From assembly GCF_004362825.1 (NCBI RefSeq), contig NZ_SNXZ01000015.1, forward strand, positions 1 through 43,514: a stretch of 43,514 bases of DNA, read 5' to 3'. Both the position numbers and the translations under genes were made by a program. The notes beneath the pieces are model-generated. The model saw only the letters and a program-made list of their open reading frames with translations. It ran no database searches and was not told where the DNA came from. This stretch comes from Labedaea rhizosphaerae. Its GTDB lineage: Bacteria; Actinomycetota; Actinomycetes; Mycobacteriales; Pseudonocardiaceae. Below, piece by piece: positions 24,501 to 33,776 of the stretch. Each line of letters begins with the position of its first letter. The first letter of the stretch is position 1.

Positions 24501-26877
24501 GGCCGTCGGCGATCAGGGTGCGCACGCAGTCGCCGAAGCGCACCGCGTTACGCAGGTGCGCCGCCCAGTAGCCGGGGTCGGTGGCCTGCGCACCGGTGAT
24601 CCAGTCGCCGGTGAGGTTCGACAGGAACGGTTCGGCCGGCGCCTGGCGCGCCACGGCGGCGACCGCCGCGGTGAACTCGGCGAGGACCGGCTCCATCATC
24701 GCCGAGTGGAACGCGTGCGAGGTGACCAGTTCGCGGTTGGTGACGCCGGCCGCCTTGAGCGCCGCGGCGAAGCTCGTGATCGCGTCCGGCGGACCCGCCA
24801 CCACGCACGTGCCCGGCCCGTTCACCGCGGCGATCGACACGCCTTCGGGCAGCCGCGCCGCCACCTCGGTCTCGTCGAGCTGCACCGCGAGCATCGCGCC
24901 CGCGGGCACCGACTGCATCAGCTCGCCGCGCTTGGCCACCAGGCGCAGCGCGTCGGCGAGGGTGAACACCCCGGCGAGGGTGGCCGCGACGTACTCGCCG
25001 ATCGAGTGGCCGAGCATCGCCGCGGGCCGCACGCCCCAGCTGCGCCAGAGCCGGGCGAGCGCGTACTCGACGACGAACAGCGCGGGCTGGGTGTGGCGGG
25101 TCTCCCGCAGCTCGCGGTCGTGGCCGGGTTCGAGGATCAGCGACCGGATGCCCGGGACGAGCGGCTCGAGGATCGCCACGCACTCGTCGACGGCGGCGGC
25201 GAACACCGGCTCGCACCGGTAGAGCTCGGCGCCCATCCCGGAGTACTGCGCGCCCTGCCCGGAGAACAGCAGCGCCACCTGGGGGACCTCCGCCGTGACG
25301 CCCGCGGACACCAGGCGGCGTGGGTCACGCAGCCCGTCCACGGCGTCCTCGGTGTCGCGGGCCACCACGACCGCGCGGTGCGGGTACTCGGTGCGACCGA
25401 CGCGCAGGGTGTGGGCCACGTCGGTGAGGTCGACGTCGATGTCGGTGGCGAGCCGCTGCGCCAGCTGCTCGACCGCGGTGGCGAGCGCCGTCGCGCTGTT
25501 CGCCGACACCTGCAGCAGGTGCGCGGGGCGCAGCTCACGGGCCGGCCGGTGGGCCGGCGCCTCCTGCAGCACCACGTGCGCGTTGGTGCCGCCGACGCCG
25601 AACGAGCTGACCCCGGCGCGGCGCGGGCCGTCGCCGGGCTCCCACTTGGCGACGGTGCGGGCCGGGTAGAACGGCGTCGTCGCGAAGTCGATCGCCGGGT
25701 TGGCCTCGGTGAAGTTGATCGTCGGCGGGATCAGGCCGTGCTCCATCGCGAGCACCGCCTTGATCACCGAGATCACGCCCGCCGCCTGGGACAGGTGCCC
25801 GATGTTCGACTTCACCGAGCCCAGCGCGCACCAACTGGTGTCGGCGGTGCCCTCGCCGTACACAGTGGACAGAGCGGTGACCTCGATCGGGTCGCCGAGG
25901 GCGGTGCCGGTGCCGTGCGCCTCGACGTAGCCGATGCTGCGCGGCTCGATCCCGGCCATGCCGACCGCCTGCGCGATGGCGTCGGACTGGCCGGACACGC
26001 TGGGCGCGGAGAAGCCGACCTTGGTCGCGCCGTCGTTGTTGATGGCGTTGCCGAGCACCAGCGCGCGGATGTGGTCGCCGTCGGCCAGCGCGTCGGACAG
26101 GCGCTTGACCAGCAGCACGCCGACGCCGCTGCTCCACACGGTGCCGTTGGCGTCGGCGTCGAACGACCGCACGTGGCCGTCCGGTGAGGTGAAGCCCTCC
26201 ACCCCCATGTACCCGGTGCCGTGCGGCATCTCGAGGTTCACCCCGCCCGCGAGCGCCATGTCGCACTCGCCGCCCCGCAGCGCCTCACACGCCAGGTGCA
26301 GCGCCACCAGCGAGGTGGAGCACGCGGTGTGCAGCGCGAGGCTCGGGCCGCGCAGGTTCAGCTTGTAGGACACCGACGTGGTCAGGTAGCTCGGCTGGTT
26401 GCCGGTGGAGACGCCGATGCCGCCGGCCTGCGAGGCCATCAGCCGCTGGTTGCGCATGAGGTTCTCGATGAGGTAGCCGGTGCGGCCGACCCCGCCGTAG
26501 ACGCCGACCGAGCCCGGGTAGCGGGCCGGGTCGTAGCCGGCGTCGGTGAGCGCGGTGTGGCAGGACTCGAGGAACAGCCGGTGCTGCGGGTCGGTGATCT
26601 CCGCTTCCCGGTTGGTCATGCCGAAGAGCTCGGCGTCGAACTCGTCGAACCCGTCCACCACGGACGTCGCGTTCACCCAGCTGGGGTCGTCGATCGCGGC
26701 CGGGTCCGCGCCACGGGCGAGCAGTTCGTCCCGGGTGGCCGGCTTGATCGACTCGACGCCGTCGACCAGGTTGCGCCAGAACTGGGTGAGGTCACCGGCA
26801 CCGGGCACGCGCGCGGCCATGCCGACGATGGCGATCGGCTCGACGGGGTGCGCCGAGAGGTCGGTCGGGTCGGTCAT
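21517..26877 (-). CDS. Type I PKS module KS-AT-KR-DH-T
   Basis: A 1786-aa single PKS module. Ketosynthase about 15-435 (catalytic Cys in HTACSTS near 185, HGTGTALGDP, SNIGH). Acyltransferase about 520-830 (GHSIGEYVA near 623; HAFHS near 722, the malonyl-CoA signature). Ketoreductase with a structural half at about 930-1090 and NADPH site GGTGGIG near 1119, and the Tyr/Asn segment VDYCAANNF. Dehydratase with HRIDGVPVVP near 1360 and partner Asp in LHPALLDVA. Carrier LGGNSLVA near 1717. KR before DH is the reverse of the usual order. KR plus DH with no ER predicts a trans-type enoyl extension. The C-terminus is a Pro/Glu repeat (PAEPAEPAEPAKPE) that may serve as a docking linker. The ATG at 26877 has AGGAG 8 nt upstream; an ATG two codons earlier (26883) overlaps the previous stop. 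Confidence 0.93.
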   Translation of the reverse strand: MTDPTDLSAHPVEPIAIVGMAARVPGAGDLTQFWRNLVDGVESIKPATRDELLARGADPAAIDDPSWVNATSVVDGFDEFDAELFGMTNREAEITDPQHRLFLESCHTALTDAGYDPARYPGSVGVYGGVGRTGYLIENLMRNQRLMASQAGGIGVSTGNQPSYLTTSVSYKLNLRGPSLALHTACSTSLVALHLACEALRGGECDMALAGGVNLEMPHGTGYMGVEGFTSPDGHVRSFDADANGTVWSSGVGVLLVKRLSDALADGDHIRALVLGNAINNDGATKVGFSAPSVSGQSDAIAQAVGMAGIEPRSIGYVEAHGTGTALGDPIEVTALSTVYGEGTADTSWCALGSVKSNIGHLSQAAGVISVIKAVLAMEHGLIPPTINFTEANPAIDFATTPFYPARTVAKWEPGDGPRRAGVSSFGVGGTNAHVVLQEAPAHRPARELRPAHLLQVSANSATALATAVEQLAQRLATDIDVDLTDVAHTLRVGRTEYPHRAVVVARDTEDAVDGLRDPRRLVSAGVTAEVPQVALLFSGQGAQYSGMGAELYRCEPVFAAAVDECVAILEPLVPGIRSLILEPGHDRELRETRHTQPALFVVEYALARLWRSWGVRPAAMLGHSIGEYVAATLAGVFTLADALRLVAKRGELMQSVPAGAMLAVQLDETEVAARLPEGVSIAAVNGPGTCVVAGPPDAITSFAAALKAAGVTNRELVTSHAFHSAMMEPVLAEFTAAVAAVARQAPAEPFLSNLTGDWITGAQATDPGYWAAHLRNAVRFGDCVRTLIADGRRWALVECGPGHQLVGLARGQVPKGSPAPQPSLPGRNDRDGDAETVYATAGLLWTVGVALPSFGVAGNRVSLPPYPYERKRYWIAPDPIDAAAAVPEQARGPLPLPEWFAVPTWRQAGPELRRERFDACVAFADDSSALTDALRAAGVRVIEVRPGAEFAETESGFTVRPGAREDYDRLVAALGDARADRFVHAWTLAGGTDLDTGFFSLLNLVQALGSATRIDIVSTGTADVTGADLVHPVHATLAGISRVVPLEVPGTVVRRIDTDPADPLGGLLAELFRPADTDPEVALRNGRRWVTDHTQLSVPAAEEPVLRPGGRYLITGGTGGIGITLAEDFARRVRARLILVTRAGLPPREQWDAHVAAGGADRAGRAGRAILAIRRMEAAGAVVHVTAADVTDPAQLRAVRELAETEFGGLDGIVHAAGLPGGGVAEVKERAAAEAVLAPKVAGTLALAEAFADVPMDFVALCSSVTAVSGDFGQVDYCAANNFLDAYARSAHGWRARVVSHNWGGWDEVGMAAEVSAPSTVRSVREQALGPVEHPILTTRTASGCHGVVSAASHWVLDEHRIDGVPVVPGTAHLETVRAAVAAVLPAPGADHVVELRDVVFLEPFAVPEGATAEYRVEFDGPEFTVTSRSAGVSKTHVRGTAGWVPDTTPSTVDIAAIAARGAVLDDGKAFGMGRTSMVTFGPRWAALRTHHLGTGEELASIVAPEPAEGDLGAWGLHPALLDVATAFGRGQGSGTYLPMSYGRVVVHAGLPARLHSWLRHRDSASDKVVAADLALCDDDGRVLVEIEDFVLRQVDSGAVSGGLAQQRAAAPETFGIRPVDGAEAFLRALAADLGPQVVISTRPVRDLFTRRVTAADLADLDTEPAGSSTVDAVAGGEGEFVAPRTELEVEIARQWAEVLGVERIGVHDDFFGLGGNSLVAIQLMAQVRKATGVRLAMKTLFESSTVAALAERIEQMRAEKEKPAEPAEPAEPAKPETTIPKLDR

Positions 26878-26879
26878 GG

Positions 26880-29800
26880 TCATCGCTCCTGTCCGGCGGT
26901 ACCCGCGGGCCGGCGGGGTCTGCGCTGCTGGGTTCGCCCGAGCCGGGCGGCCACGCGCTGGGCAGCGCGCGCCAGATCCGGGTTCGGCTGGTCGTGCTGG
27001 TGCTCCGCGGCGTGCAAATGGGTGGCGAACGCGCGGATGTTGGGGTGGGTGAACAGGTCCACCAGCGGAACCTGCCGGCCGAGCCGGGCGCACACCTTCG
27101 CGTGCACCTCGGCCAGGGCGAGCGAGTGCCCGCCCACGTCGAAGAAGTTGTCGGTGACCTTGACCGCGGCGAGGCCGAGGACCTCGCGCCACACGGCCAA
27201 CAGCATGGCCTCGGTGGTGGCGAGCGCGGCCGGGTCGGCCACAACCGTGGTGCGCGCGGGCGCGGACCGCGTCGCCGTGGCTTCGGCGGCCGGGGTCCGC
27301 ACCTCGGGGCGCGGCAGCGCCGGCTCGACCGCGTGCACCGGCGTGCCCGGTGCGGCGGCGAGCGCCGCCACGAGCGCGAGGTAGTCCTCGGCGAGCGCGG
27401 CGATCCTCGGCCGCTCGAACAGGTCCGGGTTGTAGAGCAGCTCGATGCCGTCGTCCTGCACGTAGACGGTGACGTCGAACGGCGACCCCGGCTTGCGCAC
27501 CGGTACCCAGCTCGCCCGCACCCCCGGCAGGTCCAGCCGCGGCTCGGCGAAGTTCAGCACGTTGAACATCACCTGCACCAGCGGTGCGCGCGCCGGGTCG
27601 CGGGGCACGTCGAGCGCGCCGACCAGGCGGTCGATCGGCGCGGCCGGGTGCGCGGTGGCGGCCACCAGCTCGTCGGCGCACCGGCGCACGTGCGTGGCGA
27701 AGTCCGCCGCTTCGGCGTCCCCGCAACGCAACCGCACGGGCACGATGTCGACGAAGAACCCCGCGACGTCCGCGCACGGCGCCAGCTGCCGGTCCGCGAC
27801 GACCGTGGCGACGAGCTGGTCGTCGGTGCCGGTCAACCGGTGCAGCACCTGGCCGAACGCGGCGAGCAGCACCGAGGCGACCGTGGTGCCGGTGCTCGCG
27901 GCGAGCGCGCGGACCGCGTCGGCGGCACCGGGCGGCATCGGCACGGCGAGGCTCGCCCCGCGGTAGGTCTGCACTGCCGGCCGCGGGTGATCACGGGGCA
28001 GGTCGAGGGTGGTCGGCGCGCCCCGCAGGTGCCCGGTCCACCAGGCCAGGTCGACCGCCTCGCGCCGGACGTCGCGCTCGGCCCGCCAGACCGCGTAGTC
28101 GGCGTAGGACGCCTCGACCGGAACGAGGGTCTCGCCGCGGTAGGCGGCGGCGAGGTCGGTGCACAGCACGGACTGCGACCAGCCGTCGAACACCGCGTGG
28201 TGCAGGGTCAGACCGAGCACGTGGTCGGTCGCGCCGAGGCGGTAGAGCCTTGCCCGCCAAGGCGATTCGCGGTCGAGGTGCAACGGGGTCGCGGCGTCGG
28301 CGGCCAGCCGGTCGTCGAGCTCGGCCTCGGTCGTGTCCACGACCGGCAGGTCCACGTCGGCGACCGGCGTCAGCTCGGCGGTCGGCACGCCGTCGACCGC
28401 GCGGATCCGCCAGCGCAGCACCTCGTGGCGGTGCGCTACCGCCCGCAACGCCGCCCGCAGTGCCGCGTGGTCGACCTCGCCGTCGAGCCGATAGGCCATC
28501 GCGATGTTGTAGGGCGCGGCGTCGGGGGCGAGCTGGTCGAGGAACCACAGGCGCCGCTGCGGCGGCGCGAGGGTCGGCGGGTTGCCCCGGGAGAGCTCGG
28601 GACCGTCGAGCGCGGGCGCAGCGGCGACCCGGCTCGTGACACCGGCGAGGGTGGCGCCCTCGAACACGTCCCGCACGCCCACGTCGGCGCCCAGCTCCGC
28701 CCGCAGCGCGGCGACCAGCCGCATCGCCGCGATCGAGTCACCACCGGCGCGGAAGAAGTCGTCGCCCGCACCCGCGCCGAGCACCCGGCGCCAGATCGCC
28801 GCGACCGCCCTGCCCACCGGAGTGTCCACTTCGGACAGTTGGGCATGCTCGGCGGCGGCCCGGGCCGCCAGTTCGCGCAGCGCCGGGCGATCGACCTTGC
28901 CGGACACCGGGTTCACCGGCAACGCGGGCACCCGGCGGATCACCGCCGGCCGCATGGCGGCCGTGAGCCGGGTCGCGGCGTGCGCCCTCAGGTCGTCGTC
29001 CGAGGGCGCCGTCTCCGGCGTGACGAACGCGACCAGCTTGGTGCCGCCGGCGCCGGTCACCGCCTCGACTGCCACCGCCTCGACGGCGGGGTGCGCGGCC
29101 AGCCCGGCCTCCACCTCGCCCAGCTCGATGCGCTGGCCGCGCACCTTCACCTGCCGGTCGGCGCGACCCAGGTACTCGATGCGGCCGTCGGCGCGCACCC
29201 GCGCGAGGTCCCCCGTGCGGTACAGCCGCTCACCGGGGCGCAGCGGGTCGTCGACGAACGCGGCCGCGGTCAACTCGGGACGGCCCAGATAGCCGTCGGC
29301 GACACCGGGCCCGCCGATGAGCAGCTCACCCACCTCGCCGGGCAGCACCGGCACCAGGGAATCCGGCGCGACCACGTAGGCACGGTGGTTCGGGGTCGGC
29401 CGGCCCAGCGGCACCGGGTCCGTGATCGGCTCGGTCACCTCGCCGGTGACCACGATGACCGTCGTCTCGGTCGGCCCGTAGCCGTTGACCAGCCGCCGGC
29501 CCGGCGCCCACCGCCGGGCCAGCTCCGGCGGCATCGCCTCGCCGCCGCACGCGATCAGCTCCCAGCCGGGCACGTCCGCCGGGTCGAGCACGGACAGCAT
29601 GGTCGGCGTGATGAAACCCCAGTTCACCTCGTGCGCCACGAGGAACCGGCGCAACCGGTCCGGGTCGGCCCGGTCGGCCGCGCCCAGCAGCTGCACCGAG
29701 CCACCGTGGGTCAGCGGCACGAAGAGGTCGACGGTCGTCGCGTCGAAGCCCAGCGAGGCGATGCCGAGCGCGCGGGTGTCCGGGCCCGCCCCGTAGAGCG

Positions 29801-30365
29801 CCGCCCAGCCGGTGACGAACGCGACCACGTTGCGGTGGGTGGTCAGGACGCCCTTCGGCTTGCCGGTCGAGCCGGACGTGTAGAGCACGTGCGCGGTGTC
29901 CGCCGGGGTCGCCGGGCACGGGCGTGGCGCGGCCGGGCCGGGCACGTCGAGGGCACGAATTCCTTCCACCGCGCCGAATTCGGCGACCGCGGCATCCCCG
30001 ATCACGATCGAGACCCCGGCGTCGACGGCGATCTCCAGCAGCCGCGCCCGCGGCCCACCGGGCTCCATCGGCACGTAGCAGCCGCCCGCCAGCAGCACGC
30101 CGAGCACGACGGCCACCGACTCCGGGCGCCGGTGCGCGCACACCCCGACCCGGGTCTGCGGGCCGACGCCGTGCGCGCGCAGCACCTCGGCGACCCCGGC
30201 CGCCCGCGCCACCAGCTCGCGGTAGGTCAGCCGCTCGTCCCACTGGCGCACGGCGACGGCGTCCGGGGTCCGGCTCGCCTGCGCCAGCACCAGGTCCGCG
30301 ACCGTCGTGTCCGGAATGGACAGACGGGCGCCCTCGACCGCAACAGCCGGTACGGTGTTCGTCAC
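26880..30365 (-). CDS. NRPS protein A-T-C-T with an orphan carrier
   Basis: A 1161-aa protein. Adenylation about 20-500 ([12 protein letters not shown] near 165; catalytic Lys in GKVDRPAL). First carrier RAGGDSIAAM near 541. Condensation about 590-1010 (HHAVFDGWS near 725). Second carrier DVGGHSLAL near 1077. A basic tail ends the protein. Specificity residues read by eye as DAVFAGGVIK: Asp235 shows an alpha-amino acid is likely, but I cannot match the code. The second carrier has no A domain of its own, so it must be loaded in trans (perhaps by the A domain of the preceding protein) or act as an acceptor for a transferred chain. The GTG start at 30365 has GGGGAGAG upstream. Because C follows A-T, the first carrier is the donor and the second the acceptor; the module then hands over to the KS of the next protein. 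Confidence 0.88.
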   Translation of the reverse strand: MTNTVPAVAVEGARLSIPDTTVADLVLAQASRTPDAVAVRQWDERLTYRELVARAAGVAEVLRAHGVGPQTRVGVCAHRRPESVAVVLGVLLAGGCYVPMEPGGPRARLLEIAVDAGVSIVIGDAAVAEFGAVEGIRALDVPGPAAPRPCPATPADTAHVLYTSGSTGKPKGVLTTHRNVVAFVTGWAALYGAGPDTRALGIASLGFDATTVDLFVPLTHGGSVQLLGAADRADPDRLRRFLVAHEVNWGFITPTMLSVLDPADVPGWELIACGGEAMPPELARRWAPGRRLVNGYGPTETTVIVVTGEVTEPITDPVPLGRPTPNHRAYVVAPDSLVPVLPGEVGELLIGGPGVADGYLGRPELTAAAFVDDPLRPGERLYRTGDLARVRADGRIEYLGRADRQVKVRGQRIELGEVEAGLAAHPAVEAVAVEAVTGAGGTKLVAFVTPETAPSDDDLRAHAATRLTAAMRPAVIRRVPALPVNPVSGKVDRPALRELAARAAAEHAQLSEVDTPVGRAVAAIWRRVLGAGAGDDFFRAGGDSIAAMRLVAALRAELGADVGVRDVFEGATLAGVTSRVAAAPALDGPELSRGNPPTLAPPQRRLWFLDQLAPDAAPYNIAMAYRLDGEVDHAALRAALRAVAHRHEVLRWRIRAVDGVPTAELTPVADVDLPVVDTTEAELDDRLAADAATPLHLDRESPWRARLYRLGATDHVLGLTLHHAVFDGWSQSVLCTDLAAAYRGETLVPVEASYADYAVWRAERDVRREAVDLAWWTGHLRGAPTTLDLPRDHPRPAVQTYRGASLAVPMPPGAADAVRALAASTGTTVASVLLAAFGQVLHRLTGTDDQLVATVVADRQLAPCADVAGFFVDIVPVRLRCGDAEAADFATHVRRCADELVAATAHPAAPIDRLVGALDVPRDPARAPLVQVMFNVLNFAEPRLDLPGVRASWVPVRKPGSPFDVTVYVQDDGIELLYNPDLFERPRIAALAEDYLALVAALAAAPGTPVHAVEPALPRPEVRTPAAEATATRSAPARTTVVADPAALATTEAMLLAVWREVLGLAAVKVTDNFFDVGGHSLALAEVHAKVCARLGRQVPLVDLFTHPNIRAFATHLHAAEHQHDQPNPDLARAAQRVAARLGRTQQRRPRRPAGTAGQER

Positions 30366-30386
30366 GTGCTCTCTCCCCAGGTCCGT

Positions 30387-33300
30387 TCAGTTCCGCACGG
30401 GCGGGTCGATCCAGTACCGGTCGCGCTGGAACGGGTAGGTGGGCAACGGCACGCGCCGCCCGGCTCCCGCCGGCAGCTCGACCGCCGCGCCGCCGACCCA
30501 GCGCCGGGCCAGCTCGAACAGCTCCCCCGGCACGCCGGCCACCGGGGCGTCCTCGGTCAGGACGGCGAGCGCCGCGAGCGCATCGGCCTTGGTGTGCGCG
30601 ACCACGGCGGCGCGGCGGTCGAATGCGCGCCGGCCGACCGCGAGCGTGAAGGCCACGTCCGCGAGCGCGTCGCCGCCGCCCGCGAGGTGCTCCCGGAGCC
30701 GCGAAACGGCTTCCCGCAAGGCTTTCGGGTCGCGCGCGGACACCGGCAGCAGGTACGGGCCCGCCTGGTCGCCGGTCGGCTCGACCAAGGGTGGCTGCTC
30801 AACCAGCACGTGCACGTTGGTGCCGCCCATGCCGAACGAGCTGACCCCCGCGACCCGGCGCCCGCCGTCGGGCCAGTCGGCGAGCTTCGACGGCACGAAG
30901 AACGGCCCGTCGCCCAGCGCCACCTGCGGGTGCGGCGCGGTGAAGTGCAGGTTCGGCGGGATGACGCCGTGCCGCACGGCGAGCGCGGCCTTCACCAACC
31001 CGGCCACGCCCGCGGCGGCGTCCAGGTGGCCGATGTTCGTCTTGACTGAACCGAGCGCCGTCCACCCGGCGGGCGCCGCGCCCCGGTACACCCGGTTGAG
31101 CGCGGCCACCTCGATGGCGTCGCCCATCGGCGTTCCGCTGCCGTGCGCCTCGACCAGCCGGACCTCGTCGGGGCGCACCTGCGCGATGGTCAACGCCTCG
31201 GCGATCGCGGCCGCCTGACCCGCGGTGCCCGGCACGGCGAACCCGGCGCGGTCCGGGCCGTCGTTGGTCATCGCCCAGCCCGGAAGCACCGCGTAGACGT
31301 GGTCGCGGTCGGCGATCGCGTCGGCGAGCCTGCGCAACGCGACCACACCGACACCGGAGCTGAACCCCGACCCGTCGGCGCGTTCGTCGAAGGCCCGGCA
31401 GCGCCCGTCCGCCGAGACCAGGCCACCGGCCCGGTAGCGCGGCCACGTGACGCTCACCCCGCCGGCCAGCGCGAGGTCGCAGCGGTAGTCGGCGAGGCTC
31501 TGCGCGGCCAGGCCCACGGCGGCAAGGGAACTGGAGCACGCGCTCTGCACCGCGAGCGCGGGCCCGGTCAGGCCCAGCCGGTAGGCCACCTGCCCAGGCA
31601 GGTGGTCGGTGAGCTGGCGGCCGAGCAGCCGCGCCTCCCAGTCGCCGGGGTCCACGTCGCGCACCGCGGGATTGCCGAACAGGTGGAACAGGAAGTACCG
31701 GTTGACCGAGCTGGACGCGAACACGCCGACCGGGCCGGGTTCGGTGGCCGGATCGCGGCCCGCGTCCTCCAGCGCCTGCCACGCGGCTTCGAGGAACAAC
31801 CGGTGCTGCGGATCGGTCGACGCCGCTTCCTCGGCGGTGAAGCCGAAGAACTCGGCGTCGAAGTCCTCGACGCCGTCCAGCCGCCCGCCCGCGCGCACGA
31901 AGCCGGGCCCGATGCCGAGCGCGGCGAGTTCGTCGGCGGTGTAGTCGTGGATCGCGTCCACGCCCGCGCACAGGTTCCACCAGAACGACGCCACGTCCGG
32001 CGCGCCGGGGAACCGGCCCGCCATGCCGACCACGGCGATCAGGTCGCTCGGCAGGTCGCTCGGCAGGTCGGCGGGATCGGCCACGGGCCCTACCCCGGCG
32101 TCCACAGTGGACGACGCCCGGTCGAGGTGGGCGGCCTGCGCCGCCACGGTCGCGTGCTCGAAGAGGTCGAGCAGCGCGATCTCCGCGCCGAACTCGTCGC
32201 TCAGCCGCCGCTGGAGGTCGTTGAGCAGCAACGAGTTCCCGCCGGCGTCGAAGAACGCGTCGGTGCGTCCCACGCCGTCACGGCCGAGCACCGCGCACCA
32301 CACGGCGTGCACTCGCCGTTCGGTCGCGCTCACCAGGATCTGGGCCGGAGCGGGTGTGCCAGGTGCGGGCAGGGCGCGTTCGTCGAGCTTGCCGGTCACC
32401 GTCAACGGGAACCGATCGACTCGGACCACGGCGGTGGGCACCGCGTACTGCGGCAGCCGCTCGGCCACGGCCGCTCGCAAGGGACCGGGGTCGACGTCGG
32501 CCTCGACGTACCCGATCAGGTCGCCGTCCCGGACGATCACGCGCGCCGCGCGGACGCCGGGCAACGCGGCCAGCGCCGCTTCGACCTCGGCCGGCTCGAC
32601 CCGGAAGCCGCGCACCTTCACCTGCCGGTCCCGGCGGCCGAGGCAGACGAGCGTGCCGTCCTCGGTGATCTCGCCGAGGTCGCCGGTGCGGTAGCTGCGC
32701 CTGCCGTCGGGGAGCACGCCGAACGCGTCGCTGTCCTGCCCGAGGTAGCCCGCGACCAGGTGGTGACCGCGAACCTCGATCTCCCCGCCGGTCAGCGCCA
32801 GCTCGAAGCCGGGCAACGCGCTGCCGATCGGCAGCGGCCCGGACACCGACGGATCGACCGCGGCGGCGGGCAGGCGGTGGTGTGCGACGAACGTCGCCTC
32901 GGTCATGCCGTAGCCGTTGACGAACACGCAGTCCGGCGCAAACGAGTCGCGGCCGCGGTGCAGGTCGAGGTGGGTCGCCTGCTCGCCGCCGAGCAGCACC
33001 GTGCGCACCGCGGCGAGGCGGGTGCCGCCGAGGGCGTCCAGCAGGTACCGGTACAGCGTCGGCGTGGAGTGGTAGACGGTCACGCCGTGCCGGTCGAGCG
33101 CCTGGGCGGTCGCGGCGACGCCCACGGCACGCACGTCCACCGGCACCACCGTGGCGCCGGTCAGCAGCGCCGGGTAGAGGTCGGGGATCGCGGCGTCGAA
33201 GGCGAACGACGCCAGCAGGCTCACCCGGTCCGCGGCGCCGATGCCCAGCGCGGCGATCTGGTTGTCCACGCAGTGCGCGAGGTTGCGGTGGGTCTGCGCG

Positions 33301-33776
33301 ATCGCCTTCGGTGTGCCCGTGGAACCGGACGTGAACAGCACGTACGCGAGCTCGTCGGGGGCGTCGGCGGGGACCGGCAGCGGCGCGGTGCGCTCGTCGG
33401 TGCGCAGGACCGTTGGCACGCCGAGGTTTTCGGCCGCCGCGGCGTGTTCGGGATCGGCGAGCACCGTCGTCACCCCGGCCACGGCCAGCTGGTGGCGCAA
33501 CCGGGCCGGCGGGAAGCCCGGATCGAGCGGGACGTACGCCGCGCCGGTGGCGAGCGTGCCGAGGATCGCCGCGATGGCCGGGGTGCCGTGCGTGGTGAGC
33601 AGACCGACCCTGGCGCCGACGCCGATCCCGGCCTCGGCAAGCGACCGCGCGCGGCCGCCGGCCAGTCCGGCGAGGTCTCGGTACGCGACGCCGCCGGTGT
33701 CATCGGCGACCGCGAGCCGCGTCGGCACGCTGTCGGCGATCTCGGCGAAGCGTCGGACTGGATTGACCCGCGTCAT
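30387..33776 (-). CDS. NRPS-PKS hybrid A-T-KS with AT deleted
   Basis: An 1129-aa protein. Adenylation about 10-490 (FTSGSTGTPKAI near 149; Lys in GKLDERAL). Carrier DAGGNSLLL near 513. Ketosynthase about 580-1000 with intact Cys (SACSSS near 745), His (HGSGTPMGD near 877) and SNIGH-type KTNIGH near 914. After the KS comes the KS-AT linker, then only a short remnant (GELFELARRWVGGAAV) and the post-AT linker VPLPTYPFQRDRYW, then the end. About 300 residues of AT are missing. Specificity residues read as DAPHLGGFVK, not recognised. The ATG at 33776 was preferred to the ATG at 33821 because it overlaps the stop of an upstream leader peptide. The KS may extend the A-loaded amino acid using the downstream AT in trans, or catalyse an atypical condensation. 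Confidence 0.88.
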   Translation of the reverse strand: MTRVNPVRRFAEIADSVPTRLAVADDTGGVAYRDLAGLAGGRARSLAEAGIGVGARVGLLTTHGTPAIAAILGTLATGAAYVPLDPGFPPARLRHQLAVAGVTTVLADPEHAAAAENLGVPTVLRTDERTAPLPVPADAPDELAYVLFTSGSTGTPKAIAQTHRNLAHCVDNQIAALGIGAADRVSLLASFAFDAAIPDLYPALLTGATVVPVDVRAVGVAATAQALDRHGVTVYHSTPTLYRYLLDALGGTRLAAVRTVLLGGEQATHLDLHRGRDSFAPDCVFVNGYGMTEATFVAHHRLPAAAVDPSVSGPLPIGSALPGFELALTGGEIEVRGHHLVAGYLGQDSDAFGVLPDGRRSYRTGDLGEITEDGTLVCLGRRDRQVKVRGFRVEPAEVEAALAALPGVRAARVIVRDGDLIGYVEADVDPGPLRAAVAERLPQYAVPTAVVRVDRFPLTVTGKLDERALPAPGTPAPAQILVSATERRVHAVWCAVLGRDGVGRTDAFFDAGGNSLLLNDLQRRLSDEFGAEIALLDLFEHATVAAQAAHLDRASSTVDAGVGPVADPADLPSDLPSDLIAVVGMAGRFPGAPDVASFWWNLCAGVDAIHDYTADELAALGIGPGFVRAGGRLDGVEDFDAEFFGFTAEEAASTDPQHRLFLEAAWQALEDAGRDPATEPGPVGVFASSSVNRYFLFHLFGNPAVRDVDPGDWEARLLGRQLTDHLPGQVAYRLGLTGPALAVQSACSSSLAAVGLAAQSLADYRCDLALAGGVSVTWPRYRAGGLVSADGRCRAFDERADGSGFSSGVGVVALRRLADAIADRDHVYAVLPGWAMTNDGPDRAGFAVPGTAGQAAAIAEALTIAQVRPDEVRLVEAHGSGTPMGDAIEVAALNRVYRGAAPAGWTALGSVKTNIGHLDAAAGVAGLVKAALAVRHGVIPPNLHFTAPHPQVALGDGPFFVPSKLADWPDGGRRVAGVSSFGMGGTNVHVLVEQPPLVEPTGDQAGPYLLPVSARDPKALREAVSRLREHLAGGGDALADVAFTLAVGRRAFDRRAAVVAHTKADALAALAVLTEDAPVAGVPGELFELARRWVGGAAVELPAGAGRRVPLPTYPFQRDRYWIDPPVRN

